Source: Vicia villosa
Lineage: Eukaryota > Streptophyta > Magnoliopsida > Fabales > Fabaceae
Assembly: GCF_029867415.1 (NCBI RefSeq)
Contig: NW_026705236.1
Location: 620,001 to 684,000, forward strand
Reading direction: 5' to 3'
DNA length: 64,000 nucleotides
The position numbers and the translations under genes are program-made. Below, piece by piece: positions 45,646 to 57,191 of this stretch (position 1 is the first letter of the stretch; each line of letters begins with the position of its first letter). The notes beneath the pieces are model-generated. The model did no database searches and was not told the origin of the DNA. It saw only the letters and a list, made by a program, of their open reading frames with translations.

Positions 45646-46176
45646 TTTAGCAAACTGAAAGATTCTTGTTACAATATGGACAAATAAAAAATTGATGCAT
45701 AAAGGCTTAGAATTGAAGCATAAAATCAGAGTATTAATGCACAAAATCATATAATTTATCCAGAAACAAGAGATAGAATGATGTAAAATTCGGTTATTAC
45801 AGTGGGTAAAATACAATAAAGTGGGTAAATTTAGAGGAATTTATGTTTGATTGTTATTACAGTGTTATTGTATAAGTTGATGTTCGGTTATTGAATTAAG
45901 TTTATGGATGAAGTTCTATTTTGTTGTAAAATGATGTTGTGGTTTTTAAATGAAAATTATTGTTGCCAGTGAATTGATGTTATAGAATGATGTATTTCCT
46001 TGTCACAAATAACACAATTCCAAAATAAAATCCTAATTAGATAAACAAAATATATGTAACCTAAAAAACAACTTCCAAAACAACATCATAAATTAAGCAA
46101 TCCATAATACACAAGCAAACATCATAATTCATTTTTTGTGTGGTCGAAGTTTCTTATTCGTCGGTGTTTTTATTAG

Positions 46177-46611
46177 TGTGAGATATTGGATCGAACTCTA
46201 GTATGGTCGAAGGGTAGCTTCTTGGTTTGACAGGATTAAACATGAAGTCGAAGATTGTTCACATGCTTGTGTCGAAGATGCTAGGGTTGTTAGCATGTTA
46301 AATTAGGTTTATTGTTTAAACCGTAATTTATTAAGTTAGTTTGTTTATTAAGTTGGCTTGTGTAATGGGCCTTGTGGAAAAAGCCCATTAGTTAGTATGT
46401 TAGGTTTTATTATAAATAGCATACTAGTCTCTCATCATTGCTAAGCTGCAAATCCTAATTTAGGGTGAGAGAGGTTATTTGTTATTCTTGTAAACTTGTT
46501 ATCTTGTTATAAGAGAAAGTAAAAGAATAGCAGTTATAACCAAATCTTGTATTCTTCTTATCTTCCCTAATTCCCTATTATATTTTGTTCTTGACATCGT
46601 TTTTCACAACA
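46177..46611 (+). repeat. 5' LTR of the outer copia element (435 bp)
   Basis: It runs tgtgagat...cacaaca. A TATA-like box (ttattataaatagc) lies near 46408-46421, about 190 bases before the LTR end. It aligns end to end with 60314-60748. Confidence 0.93.
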
Positions 46612-46636
46612 AATTGGTGCGGTGAGCGTGGAGAAG

Positions 46637-49600
46637 ATGCCTTCAACAAAGTATGAGATTGAAAAGTTCACCGGAGTGAATGATTTCGGTCTGTGGCGCT
46701 TGAAGATGAAAGCCCTACTGGTTCAGCAGAGTTGTTTGGAAGCGTTGAAGGGAGAGGCAGCCATGAATGCTGCATTAACGACAGCGGAGAAGACGACTAT
46801 GATCGAGAAGGCACACATCGCAATTTTGTTGAGCCTTGGTGATAAGGTTCTCAGACAGGTATCAAAGGAGACGACGGCATCAGGGTTATGGGCGAAACTT
46901 GAAAGTTTGTATATGACCAAATCGCTGGTAAATCGACTCTACCTGAAGCAGGCTTTGTATTCATTCAAGATTGTTGAAGACAAAGTGTTGGCTGAGTAGT
47001 TGGATATGTTCAACAAGCTGATTCTTGATCTTGAAAATATTGATGTAAAGATCGATGATGAAGATCAAGCGCTGTTACTATTGTGCGCTTTGCCTCGATC
47101 ACATGCTCACTTCAAAGAAACTTTCCTGTATGGAAGGGAGTCCCTGACCTTTGAAGAAGTTCAATCAGCCCTATATTCAAAGGACATGAACGAACGAAAG
47201 GAGCATAAACCTTCGACTGTTGGCGAAGGTTTGGCCGTTAAAGGAAAACTCTTACAAAAGGATGGTAAGTTTGACAAGAAGAAGGGCAAAAGACAGTCGA
47301 AGTCTTACAGTGGCGAAGCATCTGGCATTCGATGCTATCATTGTAAGAAGGAGGGTCACACAAGAAAGGTGTGCCCTGAACGCCTGAAAGATCATGGAGG
47401 TAAGGATAATGGCAATGGAACCATTGTTCAAGATGATTTCGAATCATCTGATGTTCTTGTGGTTTCAAGCAGTGACTCGAGAAGAGAGTGGATTATGGAT
47501 TTAGGTTGCACTTGGCACATGACTCCAAACAAAGACTTGTTCGAGGAATTATGTGATCAAGATGGTGGATCAGTATTGTTGGGAAACAACAAGGCTTGCA
47601 AGATTGCAGGTGTTGGATCTGTGAGGTTCAAACTCCATGATGAGTGAATAAGGTTGTTGAGTGAAGTCAGGTATGTTCCTGATTTGAAGAGAAATCTACT
47701 TTCTCTTGGTGAATTCGAAAAGAAAGGATATGTTTTCCAAGGAGAGAAAAGTATCCAAAGAGTCATGAAGGGTTCGAAGGAAGTCTTGAGAGGCGTGAAG
47801 AAACAAGGCTTGTATACCCTTGAGGCTGAAGTTGTAAGTGGTTCGGCAAATGTCGCATCCACGAAACCTTTGTCGAAGACAGAAATCTGGCACATGAGAT
47901 TGGGCCATGTCAGTGAAAGGGGTCTGGTCAAATTAGGAAACAAAATCTGCTTGGTGGAGACAAAGTCGAAAAGCTGAAGTTTTGTGAACCCTGTGTACTT
48001 TGAAAATCTTGCAGAGTGAAGTTCAACAAAGGCAAACAAAGAACACATGGATCCCTTGATTACATCCATGCTGATCTTTGGGGGCCTTCAAGGTGTCCAT
48101 CACATTCAAGAGCAAGGTATTTTCTATCCATAGTAGATGATTATTCCAGAAAATTATGGGTATTCATCCAGAAGACTAAGGATGAAACTTTTGAGAATTT
48201 CAAAAGTTAGAAGACTCTGGTTGAAAATCAGACTGGCAGAAAGGTCAAGAGGTTGAGAACCGACAATGGCCTTGAATTTTGCAATGAGGCATTTGACATT
48301 TTTTGTGTTGTCTCTGGTATTGCAAGGCACAGAACTACTGCAGGTACTCCACAGCAAAATGGTTTGGCTGAAAGGTTTAATCGAACTATTTTGGAGAGAG
48401 TCAGATGCATGTTGACTAGTGCTGGACTAAAGAAGGTGTTCCGGGCTGAGGCTGTTTCGACAGCAACATATCTGATAAACAGATGTCCTTCGACAGTGTT
48501 AGATATGAAGACACCTGAAGAAGTTTGGTCGGGACATCCACCAGATCTCGACAAAATGAGAGTATTTGGCTGCGTAGCCTATGCTCACATTAGGCAAGAC
48601 AAGGTCGAACCTAGAGCTCTGAAATGCATGTTCATGGGATACCCTGAAGGAGTCAAAGCTTATAGGCTATGGTGCCTAGAGCCAGGTCACAGGAGGTGTA
48701 TCACCAGTCGAGATGTAGTTTTCAATGAAGCTGAAATGGCTTTTAAGAAAATTGATGATGTTGGTCAAAGTACAGAAACATCTGACGAAGAGCTGGAATA
48801 GGTAGAGATTTCTGTTGAGGTGGAGCATGTTGATACTGAATTGCATATCCCTGATGAAGTCGATGAAGAAGCAGAAGATGCTGAGGAAGTTGAGGAAACT
48901 GACGATGACTACCTATTGTCGAGAGATAGGTCGAGAAGAGTCATCAAGGCACCTCAGAGACTTGGGTATGCAGATCTTATAGCTTATGCCTTAATCTCTG
49001 CAAGTGAGGTTCTAGACGAAGAACCTAGAAACTACAAGGAAGTTATGAGGAGTCGAAATAAGACTGAATGGCTGAAGGCCATGAATGATGAGATGAAATC
49101 TCTCAATGATAATCATACTTGGGAACTGATCAAGAAACCTGTTGGGGCAAGGTTAGTCAGCTATAAATGGATTTTCAAAGTTAAGGAAGGAATTGAAGGA
49201 GTGACGTCGAAAAGATACAAGGCAAGGTTATTTGCAAGGGGTTTCACTCAGAAAGAAGGTGTCGACTTCAATGATGTGTTTTCTCCTGTTGTGAAGCATA
49301 GGTCCATTCGAATGTTGCTTGCCATGGTGACACAGTTCGATCTTGAATTGGAACAGATGGATGTGAAGACTGCGTTCTTGTATGGTGATCTAGTTGAAAC
49401 AATCCTGATGAGGCAACCTGAAGGGTATGTCGAAAAAGGGAAGGAATATTGTGTGTGCAAGTTATAGAGATCTTTGTATGGGCTGAAACAATCTCCTCGA
49501 CAGTGGAATAGGAGAGTCGGCAAGTTCATGGCACGCATAAGTTTCATTAGAAGTCAGTTCGACCACTGCGTTTACTTCAAATTTCGACCTGGTAATTCAT

Positions 49601-50601
49601 TTGTTATTTTGTTGCTTTATGTGGATGATATTCTCATAGCAAGCAACAATGTTGAAGATGTGACGAGGGTGAAGGATGAACTCAATAAGGAGTTCGATAT
49701 AAAGGATCTGGGAGCTGCTTCCAGGATTCTTGGAATTGACATTCGAAGAGATAGAAAGAAGTTGAAGTTATGCTTATCTCAAGAGGCATATCTACGGAAG
49801 ATTCTCGAAAAGTTTGGTATGTCGAATTCGAAGCCATTTGTGACTCCAGCAAACCCTCAATTCAAGCTGAGTATTGATCAGTGTCCCAGTACTGATGTCG
49901 AAAGAGCCTATATGAATAGCATCCCATATGCTAATATAGTTGGTTCTTTGATGTATGCTATGGTCTGCACAAGACCCGACATAGCATATGCAGTAAGTCT
50001 TGTAAGCAGGTACATGGCGAATCCTAGAAAGGCTCACTGGCAAGCATTGAAGTGGATTTTAAGGTACATAAATGGGTCTTTGAATAGAGTCCTAATTTAT
50101 GGTGGAGCCTTGGGTGAAGATAGTAAAGCGGTAATTGAAGGATATGTCGACTCTGATTATGCTGGTTGTATGGATTCCAGAAAATCTATTTCTGGATATG
50201 TTTTCACTATGTTTGGCACTGCAATTAGTTGGAAAGCTACACTTCAGAAGGTTGTTCCTCTATCAACCACTGAAGCGGAGTATATTGCTCTAACTGAAGC
50301 TGTGAAAGAAGCATTGTGGCTTGAAGGTTTTGCGAAGGAGCTGAAACTTCAAGGTCGAGGTATCACTGTTAAATGTGATAGTCAAAGTGCAATACACCTG
50401 TCGAAGAACTCAGCATATCATGAGCGAACTAAGCACATCGATGTGAGGTTGCATTTCGTCAGAGGAGTAATCGAGCGTGGAGAAGTCCAAGTGCTGAAGG
50501 TTTCGACTGAAGGCAATGCTGCTGATATGATCACCAAATCATTGCCGAGTTGTAAATTTTTCCACTGTATGCAGTTGATAAAACTGCATGAAGAAAGCTA
50601 G
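46637..50601 (+). pseudogene. Outer copia gag-pol polyprotein, with stops and one frameshift
   Basis: The domains are all present in order. The gag core is at 46650-47200 and the CCHC knuckle CYHCKKEGHTRKVC near 47332. The protease reads DLGCTWHM near 47497, where the catalytic DSG serine is leucine. The integrase HHCC and core lie at about 47880-48500, the reverse transcriptase carries LYVDDILIAS near 49615, and the RNase H has DSDYAG near 50149. In-frame stops lie at 46997, 47645, 48010, 48208, 48799 and 49465. A one-base frame change occurs near 47935. The element cannot make its own proteins. Confidence 0.9.
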
Positions 50602-50628
50602 TTTGTTTCCTTGACGTTGTAGAGTTAG

Positions 50629-51838
50629 TGAAGGATAGAAAAACACTTAGAAAGGGGGGGGGGTTTGAATAAGTGTAGCTTTAAAAACTTGACAGATAAA
50701 AATAAATTGCACAGTTATTTTTATCCTGGTTCGTTGTTAACTAAACTACTCCAGTCCACCCCCGCAGAGATGATTTACCTCAACTGAGGATTTAATCCAC
50801 TAATCGCACGGATTACAATGGTTCTCCACTTAGTCAGCAACTAAGTCTTCCAGAGTCTTCTGATCACACACTGATCACTCCAGGAACAACTGCTTAGATA
50901 CCCTCTAAGACTTTTCTAGAGTCTTCTGATCCACACGATCACTCTAGTTACAACCTGCTTAGATAACCTCTAAGACTTCCTAGAGTATTCTGATCCACAC
51001 GATCACTCTAGTTCCTTACAACTTAATGTAATCTATTCTAAGAGTATTACAATTGCTTCTTAAAAGCTATAATCACAAACTGTGATATTTCTCTTAACGT
51101 TTAAGCTTAATCTCACTAATATATTACAACAGCAATGTAGTGAGCTTTGATGAAGATGAAGATTCTGAGCTTTGAGTAGAACAGAGTTTCAGCAAGTTAA
51201 TATGAGTTGTTTTGTGCAGAATCGTTAACCTTGCTTCTCATCAGAACTTCATATTTATAGGCGTTGGAGAAGATGACCGTTGAGTGCATTTAATGCTTTG
51301 CGTGTTCCGTACAGCATCGCATTTAATGTTATACGCTTTTGTCAACTACCTCGAGCCTTGTTCACGCTGTGTCTACTGACGTTGCCTATAATAGCTTTTA
51401 ACGTTCCTTTTGTCAGTCAGCGTAGCTTGCCACTTGTACTTCCTTCTGATCTGATGTTTGTGAATACAACGTTTGAATATCATCAGAGTCAAACAGCTTG
51501 GTGCAAAGCATCTTCTGATCTTCTGACCTTGAAGTGCTTCTGAGCGTGATACCATCAGAACTTCAGTGCTTCTGATCTCATGTTCTTCTGATGCTTCCAT
51601 AGACCCATGTTCTGATTCTGCTTCGACCATCTTCTGATGTCTTGCCAGACCATGTTCTGATGTTGCATGCTGAACCCTTGAGACAAAGCTTCTGAGCGCT
51701 GAATTATGCATACTCTTTATATATTTCCTGAAAAGGAAATTGCATTGGATTAGAGTACCATATTATCTTAAAGCAAAATTCATATTATTGTTATCATCAA
51801 AACTAAGATAATTGATCAGAACAAATCTTGTTCTAACA
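50629..51838 (-). repeat. 3' LTR of the Sirevirus (1210 bp)
   Basis: On the minus strand it starts tgttagaacaagatttgtt and ends ctatccttca. It holds an internal ~65-bp tandem duplication (around 50905-51012, 'gatccacacgatcactctag') and many cttctgat words. Short frames on the plus strand are not genes, because they recur identically in the other LTR. Confidence 0.95.
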
Positions 51839-52000
51839 ATCTCCCCCTTTTTGATGATGACAAAAACATATATAAATGATATGAATTTGCGATCAGAAAG
51901 AGCAGACGGCAAAAGACAAATTACACAGCTATAGCATAAGCATATGAATATGTCTCCCCCTGAGATTAACAATCTCCCCCTGAGATAAATAATCTCCCCC
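51839..52000 (-). promoter_or_regulatory. Polypurine tract plus extra purine tracts (MulPPT-like)
   Basis: On the minus strand the primary tract aaaaagggggagat abuts the 3' LTR (51839-51852). Three further caggggga(g)a tracts follow at about 51953-52000. Another aaaaagggggagaag lies at 52925-52939. Multiple purine tracts before the 3' LTR are a described hallmark of Sireviruses. The primary tract primes plus-strand DNA synthesis. Confidence 0.8.
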
Positions 52001-52091
52001 TGAAATAAATACTCGAAGAACTTTAATAAAAGACTTCCCTGATTATTTCGGTAGAGACGATCACATAAGCTTCTGTCTTTAGAGAATTCAT

Positions 52092-52420
52092 AGCTTCTGA
52101 CTTCTGCTTCCATTGGACAGCTTCAGAACTAGAATTTCTTTAGATCCCTAGAACACTCACAGCTTCTGATTCCTGCTTCCATCTAGGACAGCTTCAGAAC
52201 TTGAATTTCTTTGATCTTCAGAACATTCACAGCTTCTGATTTCTGCTTCCATTTAGGACAGCTTCAGAACTTGAATTTGTTTGATCTTCAGAACATTCAC
52301 AGCTTCTGATTTCTGCTTCCATTTAGGACAGCTTCAGAACTTGAGTTTTCTGGATCTTTTAGAACATTCACAGCTTCTGATTTCTGCTTCCCTCGGATAG
52401 CTTCAGAGCTTTGAATTTCT
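52092..52420. repeat. Five ~70-bp tandem repeats in the Sirevirus 3' region
   Basis: Units start at about 52092, 52161, 52231, 52301 and 52372. Each has agcttctgattt.tgcttcc and ggacagcttcagaacttga. They lie between the extra ORF and the purine tracts and carry no conserved frame. Confidence 0.88.
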
Positions 52421-53118
52421 ACCAACATCACTTCATGCTAGATTTGTATCAGAACATTGTTGAATGTACCAGAGCATCATCAGAGCATCTCTACATCCTA
52501 AAATGTTACAGAACAAAAACTAAACGACAAAAGTCAGCATGAACGAGTCAGAACATAAAATGTATATTAGAACACATGATATGTATCAGAGCCATATAGG
52601 CTAAAATAATGTATCAGAGCAAATAGAATTTTGTCAGATCAAATAGACAAGATCAAATAGACAAATATGGATCAAATTCTATTATCAGTGCTTCTGATTT
52701 CTGAAGCTTGACAGCACTCAGCTTGCTTCAATTTCCATGAGTTTATTCTTTTTACAGAATAACACTTCTTATGGTTTTGCTTCTTGTGTTTGCTTTGAAG
52801 ATTCTCTTCACTTCTTTATACCTGCAAAACACTTAAACCATATAGAACTTACAGTTCTTGTTAGAAAATGTGTGGGAGCTTTACCCAGCAACTGATAGAT
52901 TAATCAAATCATTTATCATTTATCTTCTCCCCCTTTTTGTCATAACATCAAAAAGAATATTTCAAAAGATTCAGATGAATAAAACGACAGATAAAATCAC
53001 TGGAATGTAAAACAAAGAAACTTTTCATTTATAATCAAACGATATTACATGAGAAGATGTTTAACAAGCAGATGCAACAAGGAAAGAAAACTACTAAGAC
53101 CAAAGACTAAGACCCTAG

Positions 53119-53593
53119 CTAAGACAAAATATGTGCCAGCATGTCTTGAACCCTGTCATTAGTTGCAGTTTTCCTTGCCATGAAGGAGTGAAACGCATCA
53201 TTGACTGCTTCTTGGGCTTCCAGGCGAGGGGTCAGGGAGACTTGGTTCTGATGCAGATTTTCCACAATCTCTATCAGAAACAACATTCTCAGCAGGTGAA
53301 GATGAAGAGATTTCTTTGGAATGAGTTGAGGGAGAGGAAAGATTAGATGAAGAGGAAGTTGAGTCTTGAAGGTAAAAAGATGAGGAAGAAGATGGAGATG
53401 ATGGAGGGCTTTCACCAGGGGGTTGAAACACACGTCTAGAATAGTTTCCAGACAACTTTGCTTCGAATGGATTCACCTTGAGAGGGTCATAGGTGATCTT
53501 TATCTTTTTGGGTTTGGACGAAGATGTTTCAACAGCTTTTCTCTTTTTGTTTTGATCTTTTCCATGGTTTCCTGGGCTTGATGAAGAGTTCAT
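53119..53593 (-). CDS. Extra ORF downstream of pol in the Sirevirus
   Basis: The first frame (53198-53593, 131 aa) starts MNSSSSPGNHGKDQNKKRK, followed by a basic stretch and a long Ser/Pro-rich region, and stops. An overlapping frame (ending at 53119) continues with EAVNDAFHSFMARKTA and a helix-like tail. The two together look like one short ORF with a frame break. Sireviruses often carry an extra, sometimes 'env-like' ORF here. I see no signal peptide or membrane span, so I would not call it an envelope gene. Function unknown. Confidence 0.5.
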
Positions 53594-54056
53594 GATGGAT
53601 TTGCAGATAATGAACAGCTAGGGTTTGATATGAATGCAAAAAGATAGAGAAAGAAAACAAAGATAGAGTGTAATAGAGAAAATATGAGAGGGAAGGAGAA
53701 GCGTTTGAAGAGTATTTAAAAGAAAATAAAATGAAACAAGTGATGGATAGCATTTAATGTTACGTGACATGAGGAGAGATAATAAAGACAAATGAGGTGA
53801 CTAGCACAGTTACCTATGGTCGGCGTCCCTTCAACTGCACGCGTGCTTATCCATGAACAGTAATGACAGGTTTACCACCCCGAGATAAAACGTTACAGCT
53901 GTTTTGCTTTAAAAGAGGTTCTGAATCAACTTAGACAATGAAACGTTAGTAATAACCGAATCATAATTTCTAAAAGATTTCAATCAGAACTTCTGATAAA
54001 AAAAATAATCCACTTTCATTTCAGAAGATACTCATACATAAGAACTTCTCATCTTC

Positions 54057-57000
54057 TCATTCTGGGCATAAATCCATACTGATGTTCTTCAGAATGAACT
54101 TAAACCTATCTTCAGCCAGGGGTTTTGTAAAGATATCAGCCCATTGATGGTCTGTATCAACAAAGTTTAAAGATATAACACCCTTCTGAACATAGTCCCT
54201 TATGAAATGATGTTTAATCTCAATATGTTTAGCCTTTGAATGAAGAATAGGATTCTTAGATAAACATATAGCGGAAGTATTATCACAGAATATAGGAATG
54301 TTACTCTCATATATCTGATAATCTTCTAACTGACTCTTCATCCAGAGCATCTGTGTACTGCAACCAGCAGCAGCGACATATTCTGCTTCTGTTGTTGATA
54401 GAGCAATAGTTGCTTGCTTCTTGCTGTACCAGGAGATCAAATGACTTCCAAGAAATTGGCAACTTCCTGAAGTACTCTTTCTTTCAATTCTGTCTCCAGC
54501 ATAGTCAGCATCGCAGAATCCTACTAAGTTGTATTCTTTAGATTTTCTGTAAACTAAGCCAACATTAGTAGTACCTTTCAGATACCTTAGAATTCTCTTA
54601 ACAGCAGTTAAATGAGATTCTCTAGGATCTGATTGGAATCTAGCACACAAACAAACACTGAACAGAATGTCAGGTCTAGAAGCAGTCAAATATAGAAGAG
54701 ATCCAATCATACCTCTGTATAACTTTTGATCTACCTTCTTACTTACCTCATCCTTACCTAGGATGCATGTTGGATGCATAGGAGTTTTGGCTTCTTTGCA
54801 GTCTAGAAGATTGAACTTCTTCAGAAGTTCCTTCACATACTTGGTTTGGTGAACATACGTTCCTTCTGATGTTTGATTTATTTGTATTCCAAGGAAATAC
54901 TTGAGTTCTCCCATCATGCTCATTTCAAACTCAGCCTGCATAGACTCAGCAAACTCCTTTCCAAGTGTAGCATTAGATGTTCCAAAAATAATATCATCTA
55001 CATATATTTGACAAATTAAAATATCCCTTTTAAATGTTTTACAAAAGAGAGTAGTGTCCACTTTTCCTCTAGTGAAACCATTATCCAGAAGGAAAGAACT
55101 TAAGCGTTCATACCAAGCTCTGGGAGCTTGTTTCAATCCATACAACGATTTCTTTAGTTTAAAAACATGATTAGGAGACATAGAGTCTTCAAAACCAGGA
55201 GGTTGATGGACATAAACTTCTTCATCTATATAACCATTTAAGAAGGCACTCTTAACATCCATCTGATAGAGAGTGATATTATGTTGAGTGGCAAATGAAA
55301 TTAATAGACGAATAGATTCTAACCTGGCCACTGGTGCAAAGGTTTCTGTATAGTCAATCCCTTCTTGCTGACTATAACCCTGAGCCACCAGTCTGGCTTT
55401 GTTCCTTACCACTTCACCTTTCTCACTGAGCTTGTTTCTGAAGACCCATTTTGTACCGATTATATTGAATCCATCTGGTCTAGGAACAAGATCCCAAACA
55501 TCATTCCTTGTAAACTGATTCAGTTCTTCTTGCATAGCAATTATCCAGTCTGGATCTTCTAGAGCATGATCAACAGAAGTTGGCTCGATCAAAGATACAA
55601 GACCTAATTGACAGTCTGCATTGTTCTTAAGGAATGCTCTTGTTCTGATTGGATCATCCTTCTTTCCAAGAATGACATCTTCTGAATGACCAGAGATGAG
55701 TCTGGATGATCTTCTGACAGATGGTTCTTCAGAAATGCTTAGATTCTCCAGAGAAGCTGATACTTGATCTTCCGATTCTTTGCTTCTGAGAAGCTCTGCT
55801 TCTGACGCGTTGCTTCTTGGCTCAACAACTTCTGATATATCAATATCACAATCTGCAAAATTATCAAACTGCTTTGGTTTTTCAGAACCAAGCTTATCAT
55901 CAAACCTGATATTGATTGATTCTTCCACAATCAATGTTTCAGTATTGTATACTCTGTAGCCTTTTGAGCGTTCAGAATATCCAAGAAGGAAACATTTTTG
56001 AGCTTTGGAATCAAACTTACCAAGATGATCTTTAGTGTTCAGAATAAAGCATACACATCCAAAAGGATGGAAATATGAAATGTTGGGCTTTTTATTCTTC
56101 CACAATTCATAAGGAGTCTTATTTAGAATAGGTCTGATAGAGATTCTATTCTGAATATAGCATGCAGTGTTTATTGCTTCTGCCCAGAAATGCTTAGCCA
56201 TATTGGTTTCATTGATCATGGTTCTGGCCATTTCTTGCAGAGTCCTATTCTTTCGTTCTACAACTCCATTTTGCTGTGGAGTTCTAGGACAAGAGAAATC
56301 ATGGGCAATACCATTTTCTTTGAAGAATTCTTCAAAGGATCTGTTCTCAAATTCACCACCATGATCACTTCTGACCTTTATGATTTTACACTCTTTTTCA
56401 GATTGAATCTGAATGCAGAAGTCAAAGAACACTGAATGAGTCTCATCCTTGTGTTTCAAGAATTTTACCCACGTCCAGCGGCTATAATCATCAACGATGA
56501 CTAATCCATATTTCTTCCCTCTGACAGATGCTGTTTTGACTGGGCCAAACAAATCAATGTGCAAGAGTTCTAATGGCCTTGAGGTAGAAACAACATTCTT
56601 GGACTTGAATGCAGGTTTGGAGAACTTGCCCTTCTGACATGCTTCACAAAGAGCATCTGATTTGAATTTCAGATTAGGGAGTCCTCTGACAAGATCCAGT
56701 TTGTTAATCTGAGAAATCTTTCTCAAACTAGCATGACCTAATCTTCTGTGCCAGACCCACTGCTCTTCAGAAACAGACATAAGACAAGTCACCTTCTGAC
56801 TCATAAGATCTTGCAGATCTGTCTTATAAATGTTATTCTTCCTCTTGCCTGTAAATAGGATTGAGCCATCCTTCTAATTTACAGCCTTGCAAGACTTTTG
56901 ATTAAAGATTATATCATAACCATTGTCACTCAATTGACTGATAGATAAGAGGTTATGTGTTAATCCTTCTACAAGAAGTACATTAGAAATGGAAGGAGAG

Positions 57001-57191
57001 TTACCAGACTTTATAGTTCCAGAGCCAATTATCTTGCCCTTCTGATCTCCTCCAAACTTGACTTCTCCTCCAGACTTAAGCACCAGGTCTTGGAACATAG
57101 ACCTTCTTCCTGTCATGTGTCGTGAGCATCCAGAGTCCAGGTACCATGACATGTTGTGCTTTGTCCTTTTTGCAGCCAAGAGAATCTGCAA
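54057..57191 (-). pseudogene. Sirevirus pol: protease, integrase, RT, RNase H (one in-frame stop)
   Basis: The frame opens at the protease with WYLDSGCSRHMTG (about 57140). An in-frame TAG follows at 56874-56876. The remaining 915 aa are uninterrupted. Integrase zinc region H..H...C..C (HRRLGHASL, CEACQKGK) comes first. The integrase core with D, D, E (HIDLFG..., RTPQQNGVVERKNR) follows, then the reverse transcriptase with DVKSAFLNG and QIYVDDIIFG, then the RNase H with DADYAGD. It ends FILKNISMDLCPE. The frame is offset from gag. Only the stop and the gag/pol frame offset disrupt it. Confidence 0.92.

Larger units (their letters stand above)
44621..46165. repeat. Local direct duplication (two units ~1 kb apart)
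   Basis: Unit 1 (44621-45435) and unit 2 (45646-46165) share blocks such as agcaaactgaaagattcttg, 'ggacaaataa.aaattgatgca', 'gttatagaatgatgtattt' and 'acaagcaaacat'. Unit 1 carries an extra MITE at 45106-45395 that is absent from unit 2. A third weaker copy of the first part lies at 42280-42375, on the other side of the rhomboid gene. Confidence 0.8.

Noticed and set aside
47557..48069. 170-aa minus-strand frame
   Set aside because: It is the reverse strand of the outer copia protease/integrase region, which has clear coding signal on the plus strand.
51280..51711. Open frames in the Sirevirus LTRs on both strands, recurring at 59734-60165
   Set aside because: They are identical because they lie in LTR copies. 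No domain or codon signal supports a gene.
53119..53593. Envelope glycoprotein call for the extra Sirevirus ORF
   Set aside because: There is no signal peptide, membrane span or fusion-type segment, so it is described only as an extra ORF.
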